Origin: Xanthomonas hortorum
GTDB taxonomy: Bacteria > Pseudomonadota > Gammaproteobacteria > Xanthomonadales > Xanthomonadaceae
Direction: 5' to 3'
Assembly (NCBI RefSeq): GCF_024339125.1
Contig: NZ_CP101417.1
Span: forward strand, 806,001-870,000
DNA length: 64,000 nucleotides
Position numbers and translations under genes: made by a program. Every line of letters begins with the position of its first letter. Position 1 is the first letter of the stretch. The notes below the pieces were generated by a model that saw only the letters and a program-made list of their open reading frames with translations, did not search any database and was not told the origin of the DNA. Shown here piece after piece: positions 27,583 through 38,193 of the stretch.

Positions 27583-29336
27583 GCGCGCTCCTCATGCCAG
27601 GCGATGAAGCCATCGACCGGCAACTGCTGCGCATCGGCAGCGACGTTTTCAGCATGCGCCACACGTCCGCGCAGTGGCGGCATCGGCACTGCAGAGGTGC
27701 CGAGGTTGAAGGCGATATGCCATACCCCACCCGGCAACTCCCAGCTGGCAGTCACCGCGCCTTCGGCCAGCACACTGGCGCCCACGGCGCGCGCTTGCGC
27801 AAGACCTGGCACCAACCATTGGCGGCGCACGCCCAGCAGGGCGGTGAACCATGCTGTCCACTGCGCGCCCTCGCCTTGCACAGCGTCTTCGATCGGCGAC
27901 CGCGATGCGGCGAAGGTGGCGTGGCTATTCGGGTCGGGAATGGTGGCGCGCTGCGCTTCGTCGGCGAACGCGGCGAAGTGGGCAAACTCGCGACGACGGC
28001 CTTCGCGCACCGCATCGTCCAGCGGCGGGCCAAAATCGGTGAAGAACAGGAACGGCTGCGTGGCACCCCACGGTTCGCCCATGAAAAACAGCGGAATCAT
28101 CGGCGTCAGTGCGGTCAACGCCAGTGCGGCGCGCAGGCGTTGTTGCGACACCAGCACGCTCAACCGCTCGCCCCGCGCACGGTTACCGATCTGGTCGTGG
28201 TTCTGCGCAAAGATCACAAACTTGTGTGGCGGCAGGCCACCGCTGGGCTCGCCGCGCACATGCCCACGCGGATCCGGCTGGCCCTGATAGGCGAAGCCTT
28301 CGCCCAGCACGCGCGCCAGATGCTGGGTCGGTTGATCGGCGAACGCGGCGTAATAGCCTTCCTCCTCACCGGTCAGCAACACATGCAAGGCGTTGTGGAA
28401 GTCGTCGTCCCACTGCGCGGTGTAGCCGCGTTGCAGCTGCGAGGCCTGGTTGAATTCGTTCTCCAGCACCAGATGCACGTGGCGACCGGCCGGCAGACTG
28501 GCCTGCACGGTCTCGCGCAAGGTATCCAGGAAGGCGTTCGGGGTGATCGCGTGCACCGCATCCAGACGCAGGCCGTCGAAGCCGTATTCGTGCAACCACA
28601 TCAGCGCGTTGTCGAGAAAGTAACGCTGCACCTGCGGCTTGCGGAAATCGATCGCCGCGCCCCACGGGGTGGGCTTGTCTTCGTTGAAAAACGGGCCGGC
28701 GTAGCTGTGCAGATAATTGCCGTCCGGGCCGAAGTGGTTGTAGACCACATCCAGCAACACCATCAGGCCATGCCCGTGCGCGGCATCGATCAATGCCTTC
28801 AGTTCGTCCGGCGTGCCATAGGCTTCCACCGGTGCGTACGGCAGCACGCCGTCGTAGCCCCAGTTATGCGCACCCGGAAACGCGCTCAACGGCATCAGCT
28901 CGATCGCGGTGATGCCCATTGCCGCCAGCTGCGGCAATTGCGCCTGCACACCGGCATAGCCGCCGCAGGTGCCGACGTGCAGTTCGTAGATCACCGCCTC
29001 GTCCCACGGCCGTCCCTGCCACTGGATGTTCTGCCAGGCGTAGCCATCGCTGGGCTGCACGGCGCTGGGGCCGTGTACGCCCTCGGGCTGCCAGCGCGAG
29101 GCCGGGTCCGGCACCGGCTCGCCGCCATCGATGCTGTAGCGATAGCGCGCATCTGCGGCGCAGCGGATCAACGCGTTGAAAAACCCGTCCTGCCCCGCCT
29201 GCAGCGCAGCCCGCGTGCCGTCGTCGAAGACCACATCCACGCCCTTGGCATCCGGTGCCCAGAGCGCAAAGCGCACCTGTCCCTCACCCGCTGGCCATGC
29301 GCCCCATGCCGGCAGGGTGTCGTTGCGCTCGTTCAT
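27579..29336 (-). CDS. treZ: Maltooligosyl trehalose trehalohydrolase TreZ
   Basis: A 585-residue GH13 enzyme that releases trehalose from the maltooligosyl trehalose made by TreY. The N-terminal beta-sandwich starts WGAWPAGEGQVRFALWAPDA. Catalytic motifs: AVIYELHVGTCG, LLDVVYNHFGPDGNYLH, FDGLRLDAVHAI (Asp nucleophile), HLVLENEFNQ (Glu) and IFAQNHDQIGNRARGERL, the last characteristic of TreZ. ATG 29336 has GGAGA 9 bases upstream and sits two bases after the glgB stop; the open frame beyond it lies within glgB. Confidence 0.96.
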   Translation of the reverse strand: MNERNDTLPAWGAWPAGEGQVRFALWAPDAKGVDVVFDDGTRAALQAGQDGFFNALIRCAADARYRYSIDGGEPVPDPASRWQPEGVHGPSAVQPSDGYAWQNIQWQGRPWDEAVIYELHVGTCGGYAGVQAQLPQLAAMGITAIELMPLSAFPGAHNWGYDGVLPYAPVEAYGTPDELKALIDAAHGHGLMVLLDVVYNHFGPDGNYLHSYAGPFFNEDKPTPWGAAIDFRKPQVQRYFLDNALMWLHEYGFDGLRLDAVHAITPNAFLDTLRETVQASLPAGRHVHLVLENEFNQASQLQRGYTAQWDDDFHNALHVLLTGEEEGYYAAFADQPTQHLARVLGEGFAYQGQPDPRGHVRGEPSGGLPPHKFVIFAQNHDQIGNRARGERLSVLVSQQRLRAALALTALTPMIPLFFMGEPWGATQPFLFFTDFGPPLDDAVREGRRREFAHFAAFADEAQRATIPDPNSHATFAASRSPIEDAVQGEGAQWTAWFTALLGVRRQWLVPGLAQARAVGASVLAEGAVTASWELPGGVWHIAFNLGTSAVPMPPLRGRVAHAENVAADAQQLPVDGFIAWHEERA

Positions 29337-29338
29337 CG

Positions 29339-31570
29339 TTATTTCTCCGCTTGCAGATAGATCGTGGCCAGCGGCGGTAAGGTCAGGCGCAGGCGTTGTG
29401 CGTGCCCGTGCATGCCCATCGGCTCGGTCGCAAGGCGACCGCTGTTGCCGAGATTGCTGCCGCCGTAATGGGCACTGTCGGTGTTGAGGATTTCGCGCCA
29501 GCCGCCGGCACGCGGCACGCCGACGCGATAGTCGTGGTGCGGTTGCGGGGTGAGGTTGCTCACCGCCAGCAAGGGCACGCCGCCATCGGGATCGTGGCGG
29601 ATGAAGGCCAGCACGCTGTTGCGCGCATCGTCGGCCACGCTCCAGTCGAAGCCGTCGGCGCGATGGGTGCCGCGATACAAAGCCGGCACACGACGCAAGG
29701 CCGCGTTGAGATCGCCCACCAGTTGCTGCACGCCGCGATGCGGCGCGCCATCGAGCAGATGCCAGTCCAGCGATTGGTCGTGATTCCAGTCGCGCCATTG
29801 GCCGAATTCGGCACCCATGAACAGCAGTTTGTCGCCCGGATGCGCCCACATCAGCGCCAGATAGGCGCGCAGATTGGCGAAGCGCCGCCAGTCGTCGCCG
29901 GGCATCTGACCGAGCAGACCACCGGTGCCATGCACCACTTCGTCATGCGAGAGCGGCAGCACGAAGCGTTCGGAGAACGCGTACACCAGTCCGAAGGTCA
30001 GCTGGCTGTGGTGCTGCGCGCGCTCGGCCGGATCGCGCTGCATATAGCTCAGCGTGTCGTGCATCCAGCCCATGTTCCATTTGTGCGTAAAGCCCAGGCC
30101 GCCCTCACTGATCGGCGCGGTCACGCCCGGCCAGGCGGTGGATTCTTCGGCGATGGTCAGCACACCGGGAAAGCGCGTGGCGATCTCGCTGTTGAGCTGG
30201 CGCAGGAAAGCGACGGCTTCCAGATTCTCGCGCCCGCCATGCGCGTTGGGCACCCACTCGCCTTCGGCGCGGCCATAGTCGCGGTACAGCATCGAGGCCA
30301 CCGCATCCACGCGCAGACCGTCGAGGTGGTAGTGGTCGATCCACTCCAGCGCGCTGCCCAGCAAGTAGGCGGTCACTTCCGGCCGGCCGTAGTTGTAGAT
30401 CAGCGTATTCCAGTCGCGATGCATGCCTTCGCGCGGGTCGGCATGTTCGTACAGGGCGGCGCCATCGAACTGCGCCAGGCCGTGCGCATCATCGGGGAAG
30501 TGCGCGCTGACCCAATCCAGGATCACGCCGATGCCGGCGCGATGGCAGGCGTCGACGAATTGGGCAAACCCGTCCGGACTGCCATGCCGCGCGGTCGGCG
30601 CGTACAGGCCCAGCGGTTGATAGCCCCAGGAGCCACCGAACGGATGCTCAGTGATCGGCAGCAGCTCGATATGGGTGAAGCCGAGCTGCTGCACATACGG
30701 AATCAGTTGTGCGGCAAGTGCCGGCCAATCCAGCGGCTGGTCATGCCCATCGCGGCGCCAGGAGGCGGCGTGCACTTCGTAGATCGACAGTGGCGCCGGC
30801 GCCGCACTCGCATCGCGCGAAGCGATCCAGGCAGCATCGGTCCACGCAAACGCCGCAGCGCCCGGTACCACCGAGGCCGTGGCAGGCGGCAATTCGCTTT
30901 GGCGCGCCACCGGGTCGGCCTTGAGCAGCACGCGGCCGTCGGCGGCAGTGATGGCGTACTTGTAGCGGGTACCGGCTTCCACGCGCGGCAGGAACAGCTC
31001 CCAGAAACCACCAATCCGCTGGCGCATCGGATGCCGCCGCAGGTCCCAACCGTTGAAGTCGCCGACCACTGCCACGCGTTGCGCGTGCGGCGCCCACACG
31101 GCAAAACGCACGCCCGGCACATCGTTGCAGTGCAGATGCTGCGCGCCCAGGGCGCTGCGCAGCGCCTGGCCATCGCCTGCGGCAATCTGCAGCAGCACGG
31201 ACTCATCCAGCGTGGCGGCAAACGCGTACGGGTCTTCGATCTCCTGCACCACATCCGGCCAGACGATGCGCAGCCGGTAAGGGCCCTCCACCGCCAGCAT
31301 GCCTTCGAACACACCCTCGATCGCGCCGGGCTGCATGCGTGCCAACAACTTGCCGCGCGGATCGATCAGCCCCATCGCCTCGGCCCCGGGTGCCAGCACG
31401 CGCACCAGGCGGCGGCCGTCGGCCTGCGTGTGCGGGCCCAGTACCGCGAAGGCATCGGCGGGCAATCCATCGGCCAGCGCCTGCACGCACCGCATGACTT
31501 CGGACGCCTCTTCCATGCTCACCGCCGCTGCTTCCGTCTCCTGCCCCTGCACGCCCAACCGTTCGCTCAT
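29339..31570 (-). CDS. glgB: 1,4-alpha-glucan branching enzyme GlgB
   Basis: A 743-residue GH13 branching enzyme that makes alpha-1,6 branches. It has an N1 domain ([15 protein letters not shown]), a CBM48 domain ([20 protein letters not shown] with DFNGWD), then the barrel with [31 protein letters not shown] (Asp nucleophile), [13 protein letters not shown] (Glu), [11 protein letters not shown], and a C-terminal all-beta domain. ATG 31570 overlaps the glgA stop by ATGA; a second ATG 18 codons inside (MEEASEVM) could also serve. Length matches the long GlgB type with an N1 module. Confidence 0.95.
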   Translation of the reverse strand: MSERLGVQGQETEAAAVSMEEASEVMRCVQALADGLPADAFAVLGPHTQADGRRLVRVLAPGAEAMGLIDPRGKLLARMQPGAIEGVFEGMLAVEGPYRLRIVWPDVVQEIEDPYAFAATLDESVLLQIAAGDGQALRSALGAQHLHCNDVPGVRFAVWAPHAQRVAVVGDFNGWDLRRHPMRQRIGGFWELFLPRVEAGTRYKYAITAADGRVLLKADPVARQSELPPATASVVPGAAAFAWTDAAWIASRDASAAPAPLSIYEVHAASWRRDGHDQPLDWPALAAQLIPYVQQLGFTHIELLPITEHPFGGSWGYQPLGLYAPTARHGSPDGFAQFVDACHRAGIGVILDWVSAHFPDDAHGLAQFDGAALYEHADPREGMHRDWNTLIYNYGRPEVTAYLLGSALEWIDHYHLDGLRVDAVASMLYRDYGRAEGEWVPNAHGGRENLEAVAFLRQLNSEIATRFPGVLTIAEESTAWPGVTAPISEGGLGFTHKWNMGWMHDTLSYMQRDPAERAQHHSQLTFGLVYAFSERFVLPLSHDEVVHGTGGLLGQMPGDDWRRFANLRAYLALMWAHPGDKLLFMGAEFGQWRDWNHDQSLDWHLLDGAPHRGVQQLVGDLNAALRRVPALYRGTHRADGFDWSVADDARNSVLAFIRHDPDGGVPLLAVSNLTPQPHHDYRVGVPRAGGWREILNTDSAHYGGSNLGNSGRLATEPMGMHGHAQRLRLTLPPLATIYLQAEK

Positions 31571-33096
31571 GACACCGTCGCAAGCGCGGGCGCAGTGGCG
31601 GCGGTGCGTTCGTAGAGGGAGAGGTATTTCTTGCCGGCCACATCCCAACCGCTGGGGCGCAGCATCGCGGCACGGCGCATCGCCGACAGCAGGCTGGGCA
31701 GGCGGAAGGTGCGGAAGGCGCGCTCCAGGCAGCGGCGCAAGGCTTCCACGCTGGCCTGCTGGAACAGGAAGCCGGTGACACCGTCATCCACCGTGTCGAT
31801 CAGGCCACCGGTGGCGTGCGCGATCGGCAGGCAGCCGAAGCGCTGCGCATACATCTGGCTCAGCCCGCAGGGCTCGAAGCGCGAGGGCATCAGCAGGAAG
31901 TCGGCACCGGCGAACATGCGCCGCGCCAGGCCCTCTTCGAAACCGATGAAGGCACCGACCTGGCCGGGATAACGCCGGGTCAGCTCGGCAACCTGTTGTT
32001 CGATCTCCGGCTCGCCGCCGCCGATCACTGCAATCTGGCCGCCGGCCGCCACGATCTGCGGGGCGACCTCGCAGATCAGGTCCAGGCCTTTCTGATGCAC
32101 CAGCCGCGAGACCACCGCAAACAACGGGCCGGTGCTTTCGCGCAGCCCGAACGCCTTGCGCACCTGCGCGGCGTTGGCCTGACGGCCCTGCCAATGATTG
32201 ACGCTGAAATGCGCATCCAGATGTGCGTCGGTACGCGGATCCCAGCTGGCGTCGATGCCGTTGACGATACCGGTGAGCGCGCCCTTGGCCGCACGACCGG
32301 CCAGCAGGCGATCCAGCCCGCAGCCCTGTGCCGGGCCAGTGATCTGCTGGGCATAGCTGACGCTGACGGTGTTGACGTGGTCGGCGTGCACGATGCCGCC
32401 GCGCAGGAACGACATCTGCCCGTAGAACTCCAGCTCGGCCACCCGCTCGGCAGGGATGCCCAGCGCAGCGGCCATCGAATACGGCACCAGACCCTGATAG
32501 GCCAGGTTATGGATGGTCAGCAGGCACGGCGTGGTGCCGCCGGACCAACGCACATAGGCTGCCGCCAACGCGCACGGCCAGTCGTTCAAGTGCAGCAGGC
32601 GCGGCTTCCAACCCAATCCCGCATGGCCGGCGGCAATCTGCGCGGCGGCATGCGACAAGGTAGCGAAGCGGATAGCGTTGTCTTCGAACTCCGAACCACT
32701 GGTGCTCACATACGGTGAGCCGTCGCGTTCGAACAGTTCCTTGGACAACAGGATGTAGATCGGCAGGCCATCGGACTGCACGATGCGGCCGATGTCGCAG
32801 GCCGGCAGCGCAGCATGCGCCAACACCCGGCCGACGATCTCCACCTTGCCGGCGCGCGCCAGCACCGCACGGTAGCCGGGGATCAACACCCGCACGTCGT
32901 AACGGTGGCGCAGCGCGCGTGGCAGCGCCGCGGCCACATCGCCCAGACCGCCGGCCTTGATGAAGTCCGCCATCTCCGACACCACGAACAGCGCACCACG
33001 CGTGTCGGCCAACGAGACCGGCAGGCGCTCGTGGTGCCGGATGAAACGCCCGCGTGCATCGCGCGGTCGCCCGCTCTTCTTCAGAGTAGGGATCAT
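31567..33096 (-). CDS. glgA: Glycogen synthase GlgA
   Basis: A 509-residue GT5 ADP-glucose-dependent glycogen synthase, first gene of the operon. Motifs: [18 protein letters not shown] (KxGGL glucan/ADP-glucose site), [49 protein letters not shown] and the retaining-GT signature [21 protein letters not shown] basic 25-residue N-terminal extension ([20 protein letters not shown]) precedes the usual start of the domain. ATG 33096 is used; in-frame ATGs at 33138 and 33150 are possible but have weaker context. The genes downstream use the polymer it makes. Confidence 0.94.
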   Translation of the reverse strand: MIPTLKKSGRPRDARGRFIRHHERLPVSLADTRGALFVVSEMADFIKAGGLGDVAAALPRALRHRYDVRVLIPGYRAVLARAGKVEIVGRVLAHAALPACDIGRIVQSDGLPIYILLSKELFERDGSPYVSTSGSEFEDNAIRFATLSHAAAQIAAGHAGLGWKPRLLHLNDWPCALAAAYVRWSGGTTPCLLTIHNLAYQGLVPYSMAAALGIPAERVAELEFYGQMSFLRGGIVHADHVNTVSVSYAQQITGPAQGCGLDRLLAGRAAKGALTGIVNGIDASWDPRTDAHLDAHFSVNHWQGRQANAAQVRKAFGLRESTGPLFAVVSRLVHQKGLDLICEVAPQIVAAGGQIAVIGGGEPEIEQQVAELTRRYPGQVGAFIGFEEGLARRMFAGADFLLMPSRFEPCGLSQMYAQRFGCLPIAHATGGLIDTVDDGVTGFLFQQASVEALRRCLERAFRTFRLPSLLSAMRRAAMLRPSGWDVAGKKYLSLYERTAATAPALATVS

Positions 33097-33638
33097 CGTG
33101 CTTCGCTCTAAGCGTGCGGTAGTAGCGTGCAGCGGCATCATGGCAACCATCTAAACGTCCGTCGTAAAGTGGGTGGAGACGGAAAAACAGCGAAGCGGAA
33201 ACCATCGTCTGCCACTACGGCCAGGCGACCTGCTGCGAATGAGGAGCGGGGATGACGCGCGTACTCCACGTTGTCCTTGGAGATGAATCTACACCCCGAC
33301 CAAATAAAAAATGCGTGAATACGTGCTGACTTTTCTGCGACAACCGACATTCCGTTGCGCATGGTTGCGCATGCATGCAGGCATAAGCCGCACATTGCAG
33401 GGCAATGACGTGCCCCTATCGGTGCACCAGCACTGCAATGCACCGCAGGCGCGATCTTTCGGCGGCGCCCGCCGTCACTTGTATGACTTGTTCATGCGCA
33501 CGCGCGCAGCACTGGTCGCGCCCCTGCCTGGCCGATGCGCGCATGCTGGTCATACGGACTCTTGTCTGGCCCGCTTAAGCCACCCGCCTGCGCGCCGATA
33601 ACGAGCGATAGCACTACGACTTTTGAGACCCATGGCGC
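33097..33638. other. Divergent promoter region between glgA and the diguanylate cyclase gene
   Basis: About 540 bases without a convincing gene. It must hold the promoter of the seven- or eight-gene glycogen/trehalose operon and that of the diguanylate cyclase. An AT-richer stretch near 33290-33320 is a plausible core. I could not assign a specific operator or sigma site. Confidence 0.5.
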
Positions 33639-35267
33639 ATGGCAGACCAGCCTGAACTCCCGAGCCGCCCACGTGGCGGGCTGCGTCGCCTGTTGCCCTG
33701 GGGCGGGGCGGACAGCGCGCGCCCGGCTGCGGCCCTGCCGGCAGTGCTGAACAGCGAGCGCAGGGGGCACGGCCTGGCGGCGCATCAATTGGTGCCGGCC
33801 AAGACCAAATCCGGCGCGCACGATCCTGCCGCCGCCACTGCCTTGCTGATGCGCCTGTTCTCGCATGCGTCGCATCCGGAGGCCTTGTTGCTGTCGTTTG
33901 CCGAAGGCATCGCCAGCCTGCACGGCGAACTCGGCGACATGGGCGTGCGCCTGAGCGCGGCTTACGCGGCCGGCGACTGGCCTGGCTACGGCCGCGGCCT
34001 GCGCCAGTTGATCGACAAGTACATCCGCACCGTCGACACCGGCGATTCGCTGGCCGAAGGCCGCACCGAGGCCGAGCAGCTGCGCGATCTGCTGCGGCAT
34101 GCATTGGGCAACGCGCTGGCCACGCTGCTGCAACGCAGCCCGGAGCTGGCCGAAGAGGCGCAGACACTGGCCTCGGCGCTGCGCCACTGGCGCCCGGGGC
34201 ATGAGCTGATCACGCTGGAACAGCGGCTGCGCGAGCTGAGCCACCAGATCGGCCTGCGCGCCGAAGATGCCAGCGAGCAACAGAACCTGTTGCTCGGCCT
34301 GTTCGACCTGTTGCTGGAGAACGTGGGCGAACTGCTCGACGACCGCAGCTGGCTGCAGGGCCAGATCTCGGTGGTGCGGCAACTGATTTCCGGCCCGCTG
34401 GACGTCGGCTCGATCGAACAGGCACGCGGCACCTTGCGCGAGGTCATCTACAAGCAAGGCCTGCTCAAGCAAGGCATCGCCGACTCCAAGACCGCCATGC
34501 GCGAGATGATGGTGTCCTTCGTCGACCGGCTGGACGGCATGGCCACCAGCACCGGCGAATACCATGATCGCGTTGCCGGTTATTCGCAGGCGATCGGCGA
34601 CGCACGCGGCATTCCGGATCTCAATCGCCTGTTGCAGGACCTGCTGCAGGACACCGCCGGGGTGCAGGCGCAGGCACTGGCCGCACGCGACGAACTGCTC
34701 TCGGCTCGCCGCCAGGTCGAAGATTCCGAACAGCGCATCGCCTCGCTCGAACAGGAACTCAAGGACGTGGCCGGCCTGGTGCGCGAAGACCAGCTCACCG
34801 GCGCGCTCAACCGGCGCGGTTTCGAAGAACTGTTCCAGCGCGAAGCCGCACGCACCCAGCGCAGCGGGCAGCCGCTATGCGTGGCGATGCTGGACCTGGA
34901 CGACTTCCGCCGCCTCAACGAGACCCACGGCCATGCCGGCGGCGACGCCGCGCTGCGCCACACCGTGGACGTTGCCAAGGCCGTGCTGCGCACCACCGAT
35001 GCCATCGCCCGCTTCGGCGGCGAAGAATTCGTGCTGCTGTTGCCGGACTCCACCATCTTCGAAGCCAGCGCAGCGGTGATCCGCCTGCAGCGCGCGCTGG
35101 CACAACGCTCGTTGCTGCACGACGACGTGCGCGTGTTCATCAGCTTCAGCGGCGGCGTGGCACTGCGCCATCTCGACGAATCCCAGGACGATGTGATCCG
35201 CCGCGCCGACCGCGCCATGTACGACGCCAAGTCGGCCGGCAAGAACCGGGTGATCAGCGCGGATTAG
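33639..35267 (+). CDS. Diguanylate cyclase with novel N-terminal region
   Basis: A 542-residue protein. Residues 380-540 form a GGDEF domain: DQLTGALNRRGFEELF, MLDLDDFRRLNETHGHAGGD, the active site RFGGEEFVLLLP and the closing RADRAMYDAKSAGKNRV. An inhibitory I-site RTTD lies five residues before GGEEF, so it is expected to make c-di-GMP with product feedback. The N-terminal 370 residues are helical, with probable coiled coil just before the catalytic domain (ARDELLSARRQVEDSEQRIA), no transmembrane segment and no sensor fold I recognise. It is divergent from the glycogen operon; a functional link is only inference. Confidence 0.9.
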   Translation: MADQPELPSRPRGGLRRLLPWGGADSARPAAALPAVLNSERRGHGLAAHQLVPAKTKSGAHDPAAATALLMRLFSHASHPEALLLSFAEGIASLHGELGDMGVRLSAAYAAGDWPGYGRGLRQLIDKYIRTVDTGDSLAEGRTEAEQLRDLLRHALGNALATLLQRSPELAEEAQTLASALRHWRPGHELITLEQRLRELSHQIGLRAEDASEQQNLLLGLFDLLLENVGELLDDRSWLQGQISVVRQLISGPLDVGSIEQARGTLREVIYKQGLLKQGIADSKTAMREMMVSFVDRLDGMATSTGEYHDRVAGYSQAIGDARGIPDLNRLLQDLLQDTAGVQAQALAARDELLSARRQVEDSEQRIASLEQELKDVAGLVREDQLTGALNRRGFEELFQREAARTQRSGQPLCVAMLDLDDFRRLNETHGHAGGDAALRHTVDVAKAVLRTTDAIARFGGEEFVLLLPDSTIFEASAAVIRLQRALAQRSLLHDDVRVFISFSGGVALRHLDESQDDVIRRADRAMYDAKSAGKNRVISAD

Positions 35268-35378
35268 CGGTACGTGCCGACAGGTGCGTCCCCGCACCGG
35301 ACCCGACGCCTGCGTGGGGCAAGCAGAGTCAGCGCCCTCCGTCGCCTCATTGGCTGGACAGGCGTCTCGCCAATCGCT

Positions 35379-36779
35379 TCAAGGGCTCTGCCAACGCAGC
35401 CTGAGATAGTCCACCACCTGCTGCGTCTGGGCCGCAGCGAGAAATCCGTGGCGAAACAACATGCAGCCGCCAACCTCAGGCAGCGATGCATTCACGTCCA
35501 GCTGGCGGGCGATCTCGGGCACACCGCCGTCCACTGTCCAATCCGGCTCCAGTGCGTTGGCAGTGCCGACTTTGTACAGCGCCATGCCGATATAGAGTTG
35601 CACGCGCCGACCGCGCACGGCGTCCGCCCACCAGCGTGCGATGGTGTCGTAGCGCACTGCCTGGCGTGCCAGCGGCCAGTAGATCTGCGGCACGATGTAG
35701 TCCACGAGTTCTTCGCGAACCCAACGGCGGGTATCGGCATAAGCGGTATCGAATGCGGGCGCACCGGCCTGTGTGTCCGAGCCCAACGGATCATCCTGAC
35801 GATTGCGCCACACTCCGGCCGGGCTGACCCCAAATGCCACCCCTGGCCTGATCGCCCGAATGGTCCTGGCCACCTCCCGCATCAATCGATAGGTGTTGTC
35901 GCGGCGCCAATCCCCTTTGTCGGCAAATCCGGCCCCGTGGGCGGCATAGGTCTGTGCATCGTCGAGGGGAGACTGCGCCGATTCGGTGTAGAAGTAGTCA
36001 TCGAATTGCACCCCATCCACGTGGTAGAACGCCACCAGCTCGGCGACCACACCACAGATCCAGCGACGCACGGCCGGAATGCCGGGATCGAGCACCAGCC
36101 GATTGGCCGCCACGCCTACCCAGTCGGGGTGGCGCAGATACACGCTCTGCGGCGAATCGTTCGACGCAGTGGCAAACGCATCCAGCGTGGCCTGGTCCAG
36201 GCCGGTCGAAACACGATAGGGATTGAGCCAGGCATGCACCTGGATGCCCCGCGCATGCGCATGCCGCAGCAAGAATGCCAGCGGGTCGAAACCCGGGTCT
36301 TTGCCTAGAACGCCGGTCATGACCGGCGACCATGGCAGGATGCGCGAGCGGTACAGCGCATCGGCACAGGGCTTGACCTGAAAGACCAGGGTATTCAAAT
36401 GCAGCGCCTGGGCCTGATCGACGATTGCCAGCAATTCCCGCTGCTGCACCGCGATGCGTTCGGCAGGGTCGACGATCCGTGCGGACGCAGCACTTGGCCA
36501 GTCGAGATTGAACACACTGGTGATCCAGGTCGCGCGCATCTGAGCGCTCGCGGGCGTGGCTGCGCTGGCTGGAACCCCCACGATGGCCGCGGCCATTGCT
36601 GCCGAGCCCAAACCGAGAAAGCGCCGCCGACCAATGCCGAGAGAGCCGCCGACCGGTACCGCATCCCGATCCGCTGCAGGCATTCCCTGGGGCGCTTGAT
36701 CCGTCCGCTGCACGGCAAGCCGCGCCGCATGCGTGTTGTCTTGTTCCTCAGCCGTTTTCTTCACGCATCCCTCCTGCAT
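35379..36779 (-). CDS. Tat-exported GHL10 glycosidase (DigH/YngK-like)
   Basis: A 466-residue protein with a twin-arginine signal at residues 50-70 (GIGRRRFLGLGSAAMAAAIV), then a GHL10 (DUF187) TIM-barrel domain: MRATWITSVFNLDWPS, LNTLVFQVKPCADALYRS, IQVHAWLNPYRVS, VDGVQFDDYFY and FGVSPAGVWRNR. In E. coli the related DigH cleaves denuded peptidoglycan glycans at the divisome; the same role in the periplasm here is inferred. The start is uncertain because the region before the Tat motif is long and poorly conserved-looking; internal ATGs at about residue 33 are possible. It lies convergent to the cyclase gene. Confidence 0.8.
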   Translation of the reverse strand: MQEGCVKKTAEEQDNTHAARLAVQRTDQAPQGMPAADRDAVPVGGSLGIGRRRFLGLGSAAMAAAIVGVPASAATPASAQMRATWITSVFNLDWPSAASARIVDPAERIAVQQRELLAIVDQAQALHLNTLVFQVKPCADALYRSRILPWSPVMTGVLGKDPGFDPLAFLLRHAHARGIQVHAWLNPYRVSTGLDQATLDAFATASNDSPQSVYLRHPDWVGVAANRLVLDPGIPAVRRWICGVVAELVAFYHVDGVQFDDYFYTESAQSPLDDAQTYAAHGAGFADKGDWRRDNTYRLMREVARTIRAIRPGVAFGVSPAGVWRNRQDDPLGSDTQAGAPAFDTAYADTRRWVREELVDYIVPQIYWPLARQAVRYDTIARWWADAVRGRRVQLYIGMALYKVGTANALEPDWTVDGGVPEIARQLDVNASLPEVGGCMLFRHGFLAAAQTQQVVDYLRLRWQSP

Positions 36780-37122
36780 CGCGCTGCGGCAGTCGTGGAC
36801 CGGTCTCTACGTCAGGCTGCCGTCATGCAGCACAGTCCGATACCACCCACGAAGCACACCCTAGCAATGGCGACCGCCGGAAGATGCGCGCAACATCGGA
36901 ATCACGAACCTCGCTTCGTCAGGTACGCAGCCGCCGTGACGCAATGCCCGAAACGGCGGCGCCATCGTGCAGATGGGCACTCGCAAACGGCCGGCAGTCA
37001 CTGGCGGATCGTTGGCAGCCGCCGTCATCGCCCTTGCCATTGCCATTGCGCTCGACCGACGCCAGCTAACGACGCCACACCGGCGCCGAGTTGCCTCCCA
37101 AACCGGCGGCCGTGACGCGGCG
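36780..37122. other. Intergenic region; nothing recognised
   Basis: These 343 bases lie between the DUF808 gene stop and the start of the GHL10 gene, both on the minus strand. No repeat copy, RNA gene or clear terminator is visible. It probably carries the GHL10 promoter. Confidence 0.45.
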
Positions 37123-38064
37123 TCAATGCGCCGGTTTTTTCCCGCGCAGCTTCTGGAACAGCATCACCGCGCCCAGCACGATCGCGCCAGCGACCACGCC
37201 AACCAGCATGTTGCCCAGTGCATCGACCAACCAACCCATGCCGCCAGCCGACTTGGTCAGGTCCTGCACGACGTGGTGCAGCGCCGGGATGTTGTGCACC
37301 AGGATGCCGCCGCCAACCAGGAACATCGCCAGCGTGCCGGCCACCGACAGGAACTTCATCAGCCACGGTGCGGCCACCAGAATGCCGCGACCCAGTGCCG
37401 CCAACGCCGCGCCCTTCTTGCTCAGGTACAGGCCCAGGTCGTCCAGCTTGACGATGGCCGCGACCAGGCCGTACACACCGATCGTCATCGCCAGCGCGAT
37501 CGCCACCAGTACCGCGACCTGCTGGCCGAACGACACCCCGGCCACCACGCCCAGCGACAGCACGATGATCTCTGCCGAGAGGATGAAGTCGGTGCGGATC
37601 GCACCCTTGACCTTGTCCTTCTCCAGCGCCACCACGTCCACGCTCTCGTCGGCCAGCGCGCGGGTGCGTTCGGCATGCCGCTGCGCTTCTTCTTCCTCGT
37701 TATGCAGGAACTTGTGTGCCAGCTTCTCCACACCCTCGAAACACAGGTAGGCGCCGCCGATCATCATCAGTGGCATCACCAGCGGCACGTTGTAGCCGCG
37801 CCCGCGCAGCCAGGCTTCCAGCGCGCTGATCGCCAGCGCTGCCGGCACCAGGATCACCTTGTTGACCAGCGAGCCCTTGGCCACCGCCCACACCACCGGC
37901 AATTCGCGGTCGGCGGTCACGCCGGTCACCTGCTGCGCGTTGAGCGCCAGATCGTCGCCGAGCACGCCGGCGGTCTTCTTGGCCGCGACCTTGGTCAGGA
38001 TGGAAACGTCGTCCAGCAGGGTGGCGATGTCGTCGAGCAGGGTGAACAGGCTGGCACCGGCCAT
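37123..38064 (-). CDS. DUF808 family inner-membrane protein (YedI-like)
   Basis: A 313-residue polytopic membrane protein. It starts MAGASLFTLLDDIATLLDDV, the hallmark of the DUF808/YedI family, and continues ILTKVAAKKTAGVLGDDLAL. Hydrophobic segments occur around VNKVILVPAALAISALEAWL, IIVLSLGVVAGVSF, VAVLVAIALAMTIGVYGLV, FLSVAGTLAMFLVGGGILV and MLVGVVAGAIVLGAVMLF. ATG 38064 is chosen because the conserved N-terminus begins there. Family function is unknown. It is divergent from the UbiB-like kinase gene, which starts 129 bases away. Confidence 0.9.
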   Translation of the reverse strand: MAGASLFTLLDDIATLLDDVSILTKVAAKKTAGVLGDDLALNAQQVTGVTADRELPVVWAVAKGSLVNKVILVPAALAISALEAWLRGRGYNVPLVMPLMMIGGAYLCFEGVEKLAHKFLHNEEEEAQRHAERTRALADESVDVVALEKDKVKGAIRTDFILSAEIIVLSLGVVAGVSFGQQVAVLVAIALAMTIGVYGLVAAIVKLDDLGLYLSKKGAALAALGRGILVAAPWLMKFLSVAGTLAMFLVGGGILVHNIPALHHVVQDLTKSAGGMGWLVDALGNMLVGVVAGAIVLGAVMLFQKLRGKKPAH

Positions 38065-38193
38065 GCGGGAGTCCTTCGTGGGTGGCGCTGGATTCTCGCC
38101 GATCCAGCGCCCGCATGGGGTGATGGGGTGCGTCGGATTCACCACGTCACCACCCAGCGCTGGCCACACTCAGCGATTGCACGAGTGCCGGAG

